64,000 nt of DNA from Flavobacteriales bacterium (GCA_016705955.1 JADJKO010000001.1:248001-312000); one strand, 5' to 3'. Numbered from the stretch's first letter, positions 17,034 through 26,856 are shown. The notes: generated from the letters alone by a model not told the origin. Program-made: numbers and translations.

Positions 17034-17139
17034 GCATGTGAAGGAATACGACGGACCAGTGGTTCTGAAACTGCTGCGAGGGGGTTTTTCAACCGCGGTA
17101 TTCACCACGTTCAGGGCTCCATACCCACGAAACCGGGAA

Positions 17140-17412
17140 CCGGGTAGGGAAAGTCCGGTGCCGGTGGAAGAAATTCATGCACTGGGTTGCTCCAACCCGG
17201 TACCGGGAAAGTTCAAGGTGGTGCCGGAACGATCCGATACGGCGCAGCGATCATTCTTTCTGGCGCTTGCGATATTCAACGGGATACCGGGAAAGTTGGA
17301 CTTGGTGCCGGAATTGTTCAACCGTGCGCCGGAAAGCTTCAACCCAGCACCGGAAAAGTTCGAGTTGGTACCGGAAATTCCCTTCCCGGAACCGGGAACG
17401 GTGCTCCCGGTC
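17140..17412 (+). repeat. 21-bp-register CCGG array (13 units)
   Basis: CCGG occurs at 17140, 17161, 17203, 17224, 17287, 17308, 17329, 17350, 17371 and 17392, all separated by multiples of 21. It occurs again at 17155, 17197, 17386 and 17407, all exactly 15 bases into a unit. The unit is CCGG-N11-CCGG-N2, with the second tetramer present in four units. The first tetramer is often followed by AA or GAA. Three units (17182, 17245, 17266) lack the phase-0 tetramer but keep the register. Reading frames through it give heptapeptide repeats on either strand, but no convincing gene. The same geometry with TGCA is at 60210-60545. Confidence 0.85.
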
Positions 17413-17663
17413 TTTGTTAAAAGCCAACGGGCGGCACCCGTTCTCCGCACTGAACATCCGGCATCCCTTGCGGGACGCGGTGTGGATACGCTGCCGGAAC
17501 GAAGGGGTACCCTGTTTCCGATTCACAGCCATGGCCAAGGTGTCCACCAACGGACATGCGCGCCAAGAGTCATGCTGACGAACTCGAATACGTACGACCC
17601 TTGCAAGCAACCCCTGATCAGGTGCGCTTGCATGCAGCAGCGGAAGACTAACCTGCACGAGTT
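17413..17663. other. Spacer between CCGG array and fn3-like gene
   Basis: There are 251 bases without a supported gene. CCGG continues sparsely and out of register (17458 and later). A CTAACCTGC stretch 15 bases before the ATG could be a weak -7 element. Confidence 0.4.
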
Positions 17664-18278
17664 ATGAAACTAGTAAAGGCGGATCTTCACGATCTCAACG
17701 CAACGCAGATGGTCGCCAAGGGCGAGCATGTGGTGGAGCAGATGACGGGGAATGCGAATTTCCTCACACCGTCCCCCACACTCGCCTCGGTTACCACGGC
17801 CATCGACGTGCTGAGGATCGCCAATGCGGAAGCCGAGGGCGGCGCGCATGCGGCCATTGATGCCAGGGACCTGGCATTGGTGACCGTGCGCGACCTGCTC
17901 ACGGCGCTGTGCGCCTACGTGAACTTCACGTCGGGCACGGACCTCGCAGTAGCGATCACCAGCGGCTTCGAGCCCGTACGCGAACCCGCGCCCATTGCCC
18001 TGGAAGCTCCAGTGAACATGCGCGCGATGTATGCGGATGGCTATGCCGGTTGCGTGGATACCAAATGGCGGCACGTTGCCGGAGCCACCATCTACCACGT
18101 GTTCGTGGGAGAGGGTGATCCGGCCGCGGCCAAGTTCACCCTAGCCGGTGCCAGCACCCGCGCGCGTTTGCGCGTGAGTGGTCTGGAGCGGGGAAAGGTG
18201 TACAGCTTCTACGTGGTGGCGCTTGGCGCCGCCGGCGTAGGACCCGCCAGCGAGATCGTGACCAACCGGGCGGCCTAA
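17664..18278 (+). CDS. Conserved Bacteroidota protein with C-terminal fibronectin-III-like domain (paralogue of 60780)
   Basis: This 204-residue protein has two parts. Residues 25-110 are a helical region beginning MTGNANFLTPSPTLASVTTA, with an ARDLALVTVRDLLTALCAYVNF stretch. Residues 112-204 look like an fn3-type beta sandwich (YHVFVGEGDPAA, TRARLRVSGLERGKVYSFYVVA, GVGPASEIV). The paralogue at 60780 shares MSGNPAFPDPTPS, LAGYVNSV and the fn3-like end. No signal peptide is seen, so it is probably cytosolic. The family is common in Bacteroidota without known function. Both copies here follow a 21-bp-register tetramer array by about 230-250 bp. A terminator follows at 18344. Confidence 0.82.
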   Translation: MKLVKADLHDLNATQMVAKGEHVVEQMTGNANFLTPSPTLASVTTAIDVLRIANAEAEGGAHAAIDARDLALVTVRDLLTALCAYVNFTSGTDLAVAITSGFEPVREPAPIALEAPVNMRAMYADGYAGCVDTKWRHVAGATIYHVFVGEGDPAAAKFTLAGASTRARLRVSGLERGKVYSFYVVALGAAGVGPASEIVTNRAA

Positions 18279-18343
18279 GGCCCCCGCGTTCCCATTCATG
18301 GCGCTATGCCAGGTGGCCAGTCGGCCACCCCCACATCCAAGCT

Positions 18344-18376
18344 GAACAGCCTCCGCGTGATCGTCGGGGGCTGTTT
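18344..18376 (+). terminator. Terminator after the fn3-like gene
   Basis: GAACAGCC pairs with GGCTGTTT across about 16 bases. Confidence 0.55.
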
Positions 18377-18388
18377 GGCGTTGGGGGG

Positions 18389-18423
18389 GGCGAAGCCGTC
18401 ACTGCGGCGAACGCCGCAGTGAC
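18389..18423. repeat. Dispersed palindromic repeat
   Basis: GTCACTGCGGCG-AA-CGCCGCAGTGAC is a near-perfect inverted repeat and the clearest member of the family at 13926, 14300 and 15823. Confidence 0.8.
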
Positions 18424-18487
18424 GCCGCCCGACCCGCAGTCCACGGGATCACGAGCACGCATGGGTGCGGAACTGCCTGGCCCGTGC

Positions 18488-21136
18488 CTACTGCTTCACG
18501 AAACGCAGGACACCGCGCGTTCCCGACGCGTCAAGGATGCTGATCCAATAGGGTCCATTGGCAAGGTCGCCGATGTGCAGCACGGCTTGCGTACCGACCA
18601 CACGTTGGGCGCTCAGGATACGTCCATCGGATGAGCGCACTTCGAGCAGCGCTCCCGGTTGCGCGAGTTGTACGGTGAGCTGATCATGCGCCGGGTTCGG
18701 ATAGCACCGGAAGCCGTTCTCATGCACGGCCGCGATACCTACGCTTGCATCCACGGTGAACACGGCGGGTGCGGTGATCACCGGCTCGTTGAAGTCGAAG
18801 TGGATGTTGGCGACGTTGAGGATCTGCGCACCGTTCATCAATGTGCTCACCGGTTTCATGCGGAACTTCACGTAGCCGTGGCTGTTGGCTTCGTCGCTCG
18901 TGCTGTCCGGTAACAGGATCGGGTCCATCACGAAATGCAGTACCCCTTGGTGGATGTACCAATGCGTGGTGTGGGAACTGCTCACCAGATCCATGGTGTT
19001 CCACAGCAGATCATGGCTCAACGTATCGATGATGATCACGCGTGTGGCCGGGAAGGTGCCCGTGTTCTGGAACCGGATGGTGTATTCCAGCGGCTCACCG
19101 GCCTGCACTTGCGCGGGTGTCATCGTCTCGGGAACGACCTGCTTGTCGTTCGGGTCGATCGCGCCCACCACCATGCCGGTCCAAGTAATGGTGTTGTCCG
19201 TCGGTGTGGTATCCTGCACGCTGGGTGTTGCGGTGAACGTGTGCAACAGAGTTGTGCCGATCAATGTGGCGCTAGATGTGTTCAATGTGACCGCAATGCC
19301 CCACGAGCTGCCTGCCGCGATCGTCGGGGACCACGTGGCCGTGTTCCCGGCTTGCGCATCCGGCGCGACACCACTGCCCACCCAGGTCTGGGCATTGTCG
19401 AAGGTGAGGTCCAGTGCCGCCACCGTGCTCTCAGTGCCGATGTTCTCCACGGTGATGTATACGTTGTTGTCGAAGCCCGGCCGTGCGGGCATCGTGGTGA
19501 GGTGCGCCACCAGATCGTAGATGCCGGGAATGGCCTGGTAACCGATGTCGTTCAAGGAGTCGATCTGCGATGCGGTGAGCGTGATGTTCGCAGCGGCCGT
19601 GGTGCGCAGATGATAGAGCACGTCCTGCCCGTCCATTACGAAGGTGCCGGTATCCATGGGCAGCACATAATTGCCCATGGCATCGGGCGCGGTGAGGTAG
19701 CTGCCGGGTTGGGCCTCGATCACCGCATTGGTGAAGGCGACCTCGCCTACATCCTTCACCCCATCGCCGTTGGCATCGTTGAACACGCTGCCGGTGATGG
19801 CTTCACCACTGAAGGGGCAGGGCGAGAGCACGTTGCACACCGTGAGCGGGAAGCCCAGAACGCTGGCTATCGCATCGTACGCAGTGGGGATATTGGGCAG
19901 ACACGTCAGACCGGTCTCGTTGCACACGATGGAACTGAGCGAATTGGGCAGTAGGGGCAGGCAATTGATGGGATTGGTCTTGCACTGCAAGTACTGCAAG
20001 CCGCCGGGCAGTGTGGGCAGGTCGGAGATCTGGTTCAGGTTGCAGTTCAGCAGGTACAAATAGTTGGGCAGGCTGGGCAAGCTGGTCAGCTGGTTGTTGA
20101 AGCAGAACAACGACAAGAGCGTATCGGGCAGGGTAGGCAAACTGGTGAGCCCGTTGTTCGCGGCGTAGAGGTTGGTGAGCGAATCCGGGAGCGTGGGCAG
20201 CACGCCGATGGGATTGTTCGCGCATTCCAGTACCCGCAGCGCATTCGGTAGCGCAGGCAGGCCGCCGAGCACGTTGTTGAAGCAGGTGAGGTAGCGCAGC
20301 GATGCCGGCAATGCGGGCAGTGCAGCCAGCAGGTTCTGCGAGCAGTACAAGGACTTCAATGCTGCTGGGAGCGCGGGCAGGTCCGTGAGGTCGTTGCCAT
20401 CGCACCGCAATTCCACCAGACCCGTTGGCAATGCGGGAAGCACGGCGAGTGCGTTGTTGTCGCAGGTCAGTTGCACCAGACCGGCAGGCAGCGTCGGCAA
20501 TGCCGATAGTCCATTGTTGGCGCAGCTCAGGTAGGTCAAGGCAGGGGGCAGCGCGGGCATGGTGCCGATGGATGGGTTGTTCCGGCAGAGCAGTCGGTCC
20601 AGTGAAAGCGGAAGCGCCGGGAGACCGGTGAGCGCATTGTCGCTGCACGCGATCTGGGTAAGGCTATTGGGCAATGTCGGAAGGTTGCTGATCTGGTTCT
20701 CATAGCAGTTGAGCCATTCCAGCGCTGGCGGGAGGACAGGGAGCGAAATGAGTTGGTTGTTCCAGCAGTTCAAGTGGATGAGGCTGGCGGGCAAGGAGGT
20801 GAAGCTCACCAGGTCGTTCCCTTCGCACTCCAGTTGAACAATGGCATCCGGAAGCGCTGGCAATGTGGTGAGGTAGTTGTTGCTGCACACCAATATTTGG
20901 AGCGCGGTGAAATACTGGATACCGTCCAGGTCATGGATCCCTGCGCCGGACACGTTCATGGACGTGAGCCCCAGCACGCTCGGATGCGCGGTGTCCAGCA
21001 CGCCACCGCTCATGGCTGCGGGCACGATCACGCTCAAGCGGTTCGCGAATTCAGCGTCCGGAACAGTGAACTGCGCCTGTAACGAACTGCTGGTGAGCAG
21101 CGCAAGAGTGATGGCCAAGGAGAAGGAACGGATCAT
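18488..21136 (-). CDS. Secreted leucine-rich-repeat protein with T9SS sorting domain
   Basis: This 882-residue surface protein starts with a signal peptide (MIRSFSLAITLALLTSSSLQAQ). Residues about 70-440 are some 17 tandem short leucine-rich repeats of about 21 residues, each with the phrase LPxLPxxLxxLxCxxN (for example LPALPASLRYLTCFNN). An SdrD-like B domain (VFNDANGDGVKDVGE) and a DUF11-like domain (DPNDKQVVPE, EPLEYTIRFQNTG) follow. The last 75 residues are a type A sorting domain (FRCYPNPAHDQLTVQL...RFVKQ). It is exported through the T9SS and anchored or released at the cell surface, probably for adhesion or recognition. The start at 21136 is set by the signal peptide. Confidence 0.92.
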   Translation of the reverse strand: MIRSFSLAITLALLTSSSLQAQFTVPDAEFANRLSVIVPAAMSGGVLDTAHPSVLGLTSMNVSGAGIHDLDGIQYFTALQILVCSNNYLTTLPALPDAIVQLECEGNDLVSFTSLPASLIHLNCWNNQLISLPVLPPALEWLNCYENQISNLPTLPNSLTQIACSDNALTGLPALPLSLDRLLCRNNPSIGTMPALPPALTYLSCANNGLSALPTLPAGLVQLTCDNNALAVLPALPTGLVELRCDGNDLTDLPALPAALKSLYCSQNLLAALPALPASLRYLTCFNNVLGGLPALPNALRVLECANNPIGVLPTLPDSLTNLYAANNGLTSLPTLPDTLLSLFCFNNQLTSLPSLPNYLYLLNCNLNQISDLPTLPGGLQYLQCKTNPINCLPLLPNSLSSIVCNETGLTCLPNIPTAYDAIASVLGFPLTVCNVLSPCPFSGEAITGSVFNDANGDGVKDVGEVAFTNAVIEAQPGSYLTAPDAMGNYVLPMDTGTFVMDGQDVLYHLRTTAAANITLTASQIDSLNDIGYQAIPGIYDLVAHLTTMPARPGFDNNVYITVENIGTESTVAALDLTFDNAQTWVGSGVAPDAQAGNTATWSPTIAAGSSWGIAVTLNTSSATLIGTTLLHTFTATPSVQDTTPTDNTITWTGMVVGAIDPNDKQVVPETMTPAQVQAGEPLEYTIRFQNTGTFPATRVIIIDTLSHDLLWNTMDLVSSSHTTHWYIHQGVLHFVMDPILLPDSTSDEANSHGYVKFRMKPVSTLMNGAQILNVANIHFDFNEPVITAPAVFTVDASVGIAAVHENGFRCYPNPAHDQLTVQLAQPGALLEVRSSDGRILSAQRVVGTQAVLHIGDLANGPYWISILDASGTRGVLRFVKQ

Positions 21137-21341
21137 GCTGCGGGGTGTTGGTGTGGGACACGAAGGTGACGCTGGATACGAAGGATCGGTTGCCGGATAG
21201 GGGGCATACCCGGAGGCGACATCCCAGAGCATCCCCAAAGCGAACCCCGACGAGGACGAGCGCAAGCGCGCGGCGAAGAAGACCGGAGGCTCAGGGGCGG
21301 CTGGGTCGCATCACCTTCGCTCGCCTAGATTAGCGACGCCC

Positions 21342-24300
21342 ATGCGTGCTCGTGCGCTTTGTTCCGTTATCCTTCTCGGTTTCCTTGCCGTTCCGTTCAT
21401 CGCGGATGCGCAGGTGGTGCGGACAATGGCCAGGTTACCCATTCCGGAACTGGCTGAGGCGCGCGTGAACAGCATGGTCACGGACGAGGTCGGCGCACTG
21501 TGGCTGGGCACGAACAAAGGGCTGTACCGCTTCGATGGCGCCGAAGTGGAGCGTTACGTGAGCGATCCGCGCGACCCGGATGCGCTGCCGTATGATGATG
21601 TGAATCAGCTGCATCTCGATGAGGAGGGCGCGATCTGGGCCGCCACGTTCCGAGGCGTGTGGCGCATCGACCCGCTTACCGGCGAGCGACGGGCGGTTCC
21701 ATTCCTGGTCGGCGACAAGACCGTTCTCGCACGCGAATGCACGTGGATCACCGCTGCGCGGAACGGCGGTCTCTGGGCCTTCGGTCTCAATGCCGTGTTC
21801 CTGCTGGAAAAGAGAGATAGCGTGTTCCGACAGGTGTTGCCGTTGGTGGAACGGCAGATGTATGCCGTGGGCGGAAGCGAGGACGCGGAGGGCGTGCTTT
21901 GGTATTGCGATCGGACCATCCTGCGCAGCTACGACCCGCGCTCGGGAAAAGAGGCGGAGTACGTGTTCAAGCCGGATGGTGGGGTAGCTCCGCCGAAGAC
22001 CTTGTTGACCAAGGTGGTCCACGACCGCTACGATCCCGATGTGCTGTGGTGTACGAGTTGGGGCTTGGGACTTGTGCGTTTCAATAAGCGAACGCACGAA
22101 TTCGGCTCGCCTGTCGTGCTCGATCGTCCGCTGGGTGATCTGAGCAACATCGTGTTCAATGCTGTGCAGGTCGATCGGGACCGATGGTACGCGGTGGTGA
22201 ACGAAAGGCTGTATCAACTCGAAGGCGAGCACGATAGGCTGCTGGAGGTCCGGGATGGATCGGACGCTGGTGGCGTGCAAGCCGTGTCGGTAATGGATCG
22301 TGGCCCAGGTGGGTTGTTCGTCGGAGCGATCGGGACGGTACAGGTGCTCGGTCCCTCTGCGGATGCGTTCCGTTCGTTATCGGGGATCCTGAACGCGCCC
22401 AACATACACGCGTTCCCATCCGTTGATGGCGGCGGGTATTGGGTCACACGTTTCTATTCCGATCGTGCGTTGTTCCGGACGGACCGCGATGGCGCGATCC
22501 TGGAACGCATCGAATTCCCGGAGAGCGACCGGACCTTCGAAGCATTCCGCGTGTGCCAGGATCATCAGGGTACGGTCTGGCTCGGTACCACGCGAGGGCT
22601 GATCCGTTACACGCCCGGCGCACATGCGATGGAATGGCAGCCTGTCGTGCTTCGCGACCAACCGGATGATCGGCCATTCATCCTCGACGTGCTGGAGCGC
22701 GACGATGGCTTATGGTTGGTTATGGGTGTTCAGGGCCTGGCGCGTGTGGACCCGGTGGGAGGAGAGCTGCGCCACGTTGAGCTGCCTGCGGAACTTGCGA
22801 CCGCGAACGTAGGCGTGGTCGCGTTGAAGCCGCTCGACAAGGATCGCTCTTTCGTGATCCTCGATCGCATGCCGCCCATGCTCTTGGACCATCGATCGCT
22901 GAAGCTGCACGTGATCGGCGTCGATCCCCGAACGGCAGTGGAGTTCACAGGCATCGTAAGCGCGGAGGTGCAGGATAGCGGCCGGATCGTGTTGAGCACC
23001 CGGAGCCAAGGCCTGTTGCGGATCGCGTTGGACCCCGGTTCGAATAGCTGGCGCATCGACCGGCGGTGGTACTTGCCTGACCGGCCCACATTCAACGAAA
23101 GCGCGCGCGATGCGCAGGGCCGGCTCTGGTTCACGTCGGATCGTGGCCTTTTCGTTCTCGATCCGGCAACGGACGTGTTGCATCGCATCGATCCGCTGCA
23201 CGGTGCGCCGGACCTATTGAACATGCATGTGATGAGCTTGATGTCCGGTGATATGCTCGTAAGCGGAGCTGGTTATCACGTCGTCACTTCGTCCTTCACG
23301 CCGGACCACGCCGCGCCCAAGCTCCTGGTCCGAACGATCACGGCCGGGGACCGGTCCGTGCCGCTATCGGGATCGAATGGATCGCCCTTGCATCTGTCGT
23401 ACAGCGACAATGATCTCGCCATCACCTTCGGTGCGATCGCGCTCTTGGACGGTGATGCCTTGAGCTATGCCTACTGCATCGTGGTGGACGATGCGCCCGG
23501 AACGTGGAAGGAGCTCGGTGCGAAACGAGCACTTGACCTGGTCGGACTTCCTCCGGGACACTATCGCATCGAACTGCGCGCCGCAGGGCTGACCGCGGAT
23601 CCGGTCCACACCGCGTTCGCCTTCATGGTGGACCCGCCGTTGTGGGGCACATGGTGGGCGCGGGCGATCATGCTTCTCGCCGGGATCGTGCTGGTGGTCA
23701 TGGGCACGCGGTATTTCCTCACGCTGCGCTTACGCCGTCGCGTGCGTGAACTGGAGCGTGAACGCGAGATCGAGCGCGTGCGTTCGCGGATCTCGCGCGA
23801 TATCCACGATGGCATCGGCAGCGGGCTCACCAAGATCACCATGCTCTCGCGGCAATTACAGGCCGAGGTGGGGCCGCAGGCCGAGCGGATCGCCATCGCA
23901 TCCACCGAACTCGTGAACGAACTGGGCGAGATCGTGTGGACCGTGGACCCGCGCAACGACGACTTCGCGAGTTTCGCCGCTTACGTCCGGAACAGCTTGG
24001 GCAAGCAGTTCGAGAACGCACCGGTGGAGTTGAACCTGGTGATCGAATTGGCGCCGGAGGATGCGCGACACATGCTTGGTCCGGAGGTGAAGCGGCAAGT
24101 GATCCTCACCCTGAAGGAAGCGGTGAACAATGCACTGAGGCATGCGAACGCGAAGGAGGTCTCCGTGACCTTGTCACTGCGGAAGGATCAACTCAACTTG
24201 GTGGTCAGTGATGACGGGAAGGGATTCGATCCAAGCAAAGTGCGCGAAGGCGCGAATGGGCTCATCAACTTCCGGAAACGCGCCGAACTGCTCAATGGCA

Positions 24301-24374
24301 CGGTCGCCATCGACACCGCTGCAACGGGGACGCGCATCACGCTCCATGCGCCCTTACCCTCTACGAAGATGTGA
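21342..24374 (+). CDS. Two-component sensor histidine kinase with beta-propeller sensor
   Basis: This 1010-residue membrane sensor has a signal peptide at residues 1-23. Residues about 30-690 are a periplasmic propeller of regulator repeats (VGALWLGTNKGLYRFDG, GAIWAATFRGVWRIDP, GTVWLGTTRGLIRYTP). A Y_Y_Y domain follows at about 690-770 and one membrane helix at 773-795 (AIMLLAGIVLVVMGTRYF). A HisKA_3 helix carries the phosphoacceptor SRDIHDGIGSGL, and the HATPase has KEAVNNALRHA and DDGKGFDP. The N-terminal sensor resembles that of polysaccharide-utilisation hybrids, but here the receiver is a separate protein encoded directly downstream. The ligand is unknown. Confidence 0.94.
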   Translation: MRARALCSVILLGFLAVPFIADAQVVRTMARLPIPELAEARVNSMVTDEVGALWLGTNKGLYRFDGAEVERYVSDPRDPDALPYDDVNQLHLDEEGAIWAATFRGVWRIDPLTGERRAVPFLVGDKTVLARECTWITAARNGGLWAFGLNAVFLLEKRDSVFRQVLPLVERQMYAVGGSEDAEGVLWYCDRTILRSYDPRSGKEAEYVFKPDGGVAPPKTLLTKVVHDRYDPDVLWCTSWGLGLVRFNKRTHEFGSPVVLDRPLGDLSNIVFNAVQVDRDRWYAVVNERLYQLEGEHDRLLEVRDGSDAGGVQAVSVMDRGPGGLFVGAIGTVQVLGPSADAFRSLSGILNAPNIHAFPSVDGGGYWVTRFYSDRALFRTDRDGAILERIEFPESDRTFEAFRVCQDHQGTVWLGTTRGLIRYTPGAHAMEWQPVVLRDQPDDRPFILDVLERDDGLWLVMGVQGLARVDPVGGELRHVELPAELATANVGVVALKPLDKDRSFVILDRMPPMLLDHRSLKLHVIGVDPRTAVEFTGIVSAEVQDSGRIVLSTRSQGLLRIALDPGSNSWRIDRRWYLPDRPTFNESARDAQGRLWFTSDRGLFVLDPATDVLHRIDPLHGAPDLLNMHVMSLMSGDMLVSGAGYHVVTSSFTPDHAAPKLLVRTITAGDRSVPLSGSNGSPLHLSYSDNDLAITFGAIALLDGDALSYAYCIVVDDAPGTWKELGAKRALDLVGLPPGHYRIELRAAGLTADPVHTAFAFMVDPPLWGTWWARAIMLLAGIVLVVMGTRYFLTLRLRRRVRELEREREIERVRSRISRDIHDGIGSGLTKITMLSRQLQAEVGPQAERIAIASTELVNELGEIVWTVDPRNDDFASFAAYVRNSLGKQFENAPVELNLVIELAPEDARHMLGPEVKRQVILTLKEAVNNALRHANAKEVSVTLSLRKDQLNLVVSDDGKGFDPSKVREGANGLINFRKRAELLNGTVAIDTAATGTRITLHAPLPSTKM

Positions 24375-24412
24375 GAACAAGCGCGCCGAACGCCGCTAAT
24401 TTCGCCGCCATC

Positions 24413-25042
24413 ATGCCGATCCGCACCGCCATCATCGAGGACGACTTCGACATGCGGCACTCCTTCGAGCGTACGATCGAGCTGGAAGGGGATCTGGAGC
24501 TCAAAGGCAGCTACGCCAGCGTGGAAGCATTCCTTGCACGCCCCGAAGGGCTCGACGGGCTGGATGTGGTGCTCACGGACATCAACCTGCCCGGTCTCAG
24601 TGGCATCCAATGCATCGCGCAGTGCAAGCCCAAGCGACCGCAACTGCAGTTCCTCGTGATCACGGTGTTCGAGGACAACGCCAACCTGTTCAATGCGCTG
24701 TGCGCCGGAGCTACCGGATATCTCTTGAAGAGCGCTTCGGCCGAGGAGATCAGCCAGGCCGTGCGCGACATCAACGCCGGGGGGTCGCCCATGTCGCTGG
24801 CCATCGCCCGCATGGTGGTGGGCAGCGTGCAGCAGAAGCAGGCGAACAATGCCTTGATCAACAGCCTCACCAAGCGGGAACACGAACTGGTGCAGTTGCT
24901 TTCCGAAGGCTACCGCTACAAGGAGATCGCGGACAAGCTCGATCTCAGCATCGAAACGGTGCGCACGTACATACGGGCCGTCTATGGTAAGCTGCAGGTG
25001 CATAGCCGCACCGATGCGCTGAACAAGCTGTTCGAGCGCTGA
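24413..25042 (+). CDS. LuxR/NarL-type response regulator
   Basis: This 209-residue protein is the partner of the preceding kinase. The receiver occupies residues 1-125, with acidic residues in AIIEDD, the phosphoacceptor D in VVLTDINLPG and the Lys in YLLKSAS. The LuxR HTH is at 145-205 (LTKREHELVQLLSEGYRYKEIA, LSIETVRTYI). Residues 14 codons upstream could be added from a GTG at 24371 that overlaps the kinase stop; MPIRTAIIEDD is the usual receiver beginning, so 24413 is preferred. It probably activates transcription when phosphorylated. Confidence 0.93.
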   Translation: MPIRTAIIEDDFDMRHSFERTIELEGDLELKGSYASVEAFLARPEGLDGLDVVLTDINLPGLSGIQCIAQCKPKRPQLQFLVITVFEDNANLFNALCAGATGYLLKSASAEEISQAVRDINAGGSPMSLAIARMVVGSVQQKQANNALINSLTKREHELVQLLSEGYRYKEIADKLDLSIETVRTYIRAVYGKLQVHSRTDALNKLFER

Positions 25043-25050
25043 CGGGCATC

Positions 25051-25099
25051 TCTACTTTCATGTGATGGACAGGCCCTGCGGGGCCTTGTTCATTTGCTG
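25051..25099 (+). repeat. Duplicated leader, copy 1 (hairpin AGGCCC-TGCG-GGGCCT)
   Basis: This 49-bp block ends the response-regulator unit and leads the first SBBP gene. Copy 2 at 26901-26949 differs at about three positions. The hairpin at 25071-25086 followed by TGTTC may act as a terminator. Confidence 0.75.
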
Positions 25100-25137
25100 G
25101 CCACGGATGCGGATAGCATCGGGTAAACGCAAACACC

Positions 25138-26856
25138 ATGAACACACGCTACACGCTCGCGATCGCGGTGATCGGTTCAACCTCCTTGAATGCACAGGTC
25201 TTTGATTGGGCCGGATCGATGGGCTATGCCGGGGACCAAGTGGGCAACGCGATCGCCGTGGACCAATCGGGCAACGTATATCATACAGGCACGTTCCTGA
25301 ATGGCATCGATCTGGACCCGGGCATCGGCGTGGATGAAATCACGGTAGCTGGTGACCAAGCGGGCTACGTCATCAAGCAGGCGAACGATGGCACTTACTT
25401 GTGGGGCGAGCATTTCGTCGGGAATGTGATGCCGTCCCAACTGTGCGTGGCCCCGAACGGGGATGTGGTCGTGGTCGGTTCGTACGTGAATGCCGCCGAT
25501 CTCGACCCGGGTCCAGGGACCTACATCATGGGCGGTGAAGATTGGCCCTGGCTTTTCATCTGCCGTTTGAACCCGCAAGGTGAGCTCCTGTGGGCGAAAA
25601 GATCCGGGGACAACAATGGGATGTGGCCGCCTTCGGTGGTCATTGATGCGTTCGACCGGGTGCATCTGACCGGGTCCTTCGTAGGTGAAATTGATGCCGA
25701 TCCGGGCGAGGGTGTTGCCGAGGTCCACCTGCTCAATGCGTCGCAGCGTAGCACGTTCATCATCACCTTGGATGGTGATGGAGAGTTCATTCGTGCCGTG
25801 AACTTCGCGGGGAACGGTTGGAGCCACCCCAATGCCATCACCGCAGATGCGGAAGGTCGGGTGTATGTGACCGGGTCCTTCGTATACGACTTGTCGATCC
25901 AGGTAAATGGAGCGGACCTTGTCCTGATAAGCACCGAGCCTTCGACGCCGGACGTTTTCATGGTCAAGTTGGAGGCGGATGGAACGCCCGTTGGCGCCTT
26001 GTCGTTCGGAGGACCGTACAACGATGCCGGCAACGCTATTGCCGTGAACGCGCAGCAGGATGTGTTCATCGCCGGCATGGTGGAATACAATGCGGACCTG
26101 GACCCGGGCGCCCCCAGCTTCATCTCCACCAGCAATCGGGCGCCGTTCTACGCCAAGTTCGACATGGACGGCAACTTCGTTCAAGCAGCTCTTGGCGAGT
26201 ATCCGGGAGGAAGCGACAATGCTGCGCATGGTATCGGTCTGGATGGCGCGGGGAACATCTACCTCAGTGGAGGGTTCAATGGGATCGACGTCGATTTCGA
26301 TCCCGGACCGGGAACCACGGCGTACACCACGAACGGCAACAGTCACGACGGGTTCCTCGTGAAGTACAGCCCCACGGGGAGCTATCTCTGGTCCGTGCAA
26401 TTGGGCTCGATCGACAATAGCCGCGAATGGATCAACGGGCTGGCGATCGATCAGGCTGGTAGTGCGTACATGACCGGGGTCTTCTCCAACACGATGGATC
26501 TCGATCCGGGTCCTGGTAGTTACATCCTCACGCCTGCGGACGTGCCGTACAGCGATGCCTTCGTGTTGAAGCTCGACCCCACAACTCTGGAAGTGCGAGC
26601 AGGATCAAAGCGTGATGGGTCCGTGGCATACCCGGTTCCCAGCGGATCGGTCGTCCACTTGGTGATGGACCAGCCTGTGAACAACGCAACCCTGCGGGTG
26701 TACGATGCAGCCGGGTCTGTCATCCATTCGCGGTCGGGGATCTCCGGTGATCGCACCGTGGTGGATCTGTCGCCCTTCACGCCCGGTGCCTATCGGGTCG
26801 AAGTGATCGATGCCGCCACCGGACTGCGCGTGCAAAAGGCGGTGGTGAAGCAGTAG
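25138..26856 (+). CDS. Secreted SBBP-like repeat protein with T9SS sorting domain (tandem paralogue 1)
   Basis: This 572-residue exported protein has a signal peptide at residues 1-20 (ending SLNAQ), then FDWAGSMGYAGDQVGNAIAV. Several propeller-like repeats of about 45-50 residues follow, each with GNVYxTGxF and a calcium-like turn LDPGPG or DFDPGPGT. The last 80 residues are a type A T9SS domain (VAYPVPSGSVVHLVMDQPV, FTPGAYRVEV). It is probably a surface-exposed beta-propeller, and the repeated DxDPGxG turns may bind calcium. The next gene is a paralogue of nearly the same length, with a duplicated leader, so the pair arose by tandem duplication. Confidence 0.9.
   Translation: MNTRYTLAIAVIGSTSLNAQVFDWAGSMGYAGDQVGNAIAVDQSGNVYHTGTFLNGIDLDPGIGVDEITVAGDQAGYVIKQANDGTYLWGEHFVGNVMPSQLCVAPNGDVVVVGSYVNAADLDPGPGTYIMGGEDWPWLFICRLNPQGELLWAKRSGDNNGMWPPSVVIDAFDRVHLTGSFVGEIDADPGEGVAEVHLLNASQRSTFIITLDGDGEFIRAVNFAGNGWSHPNAITADAEGRVYVTGSFVYDLSIQVNGADLVLISTEPSTPDVFMVKLEADGTPVGALSFGGPYNDAGNAIAVNAQQDVFIAGMVEYNADLDPGAPSFISTSNRAPFYAKFDMDGNFVQAALGEYPGGSDNAAHGIGLDGAGNIYLSGGFNGIDVDFDPGPGTTAYTTNGNSHDGFLVKYSPTGSYLWSVQLGSIDNSREWINGLAIDQAGSAYMTGVFSNTMDLDPGPGSYILTPADVPYSDAFVLKLDPTTLEVRAGSKRDGSVAYPVPSGSVVHLVMDQPVNNATLRVYDAAGSVIHSRSGISGDRTVVDLSPFTPGAYRVEVIDAATGLRVQKAVVKQ

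Noticed and set aside
16993..17667. Plus-strand frame of 224 codons through the CCGG array
   Set aside because: It has a low-complexity heptad reading caused by the 21-bp period, overlaps a plausible minus gene at one end and the fn3-like start at the other, and matches no family.
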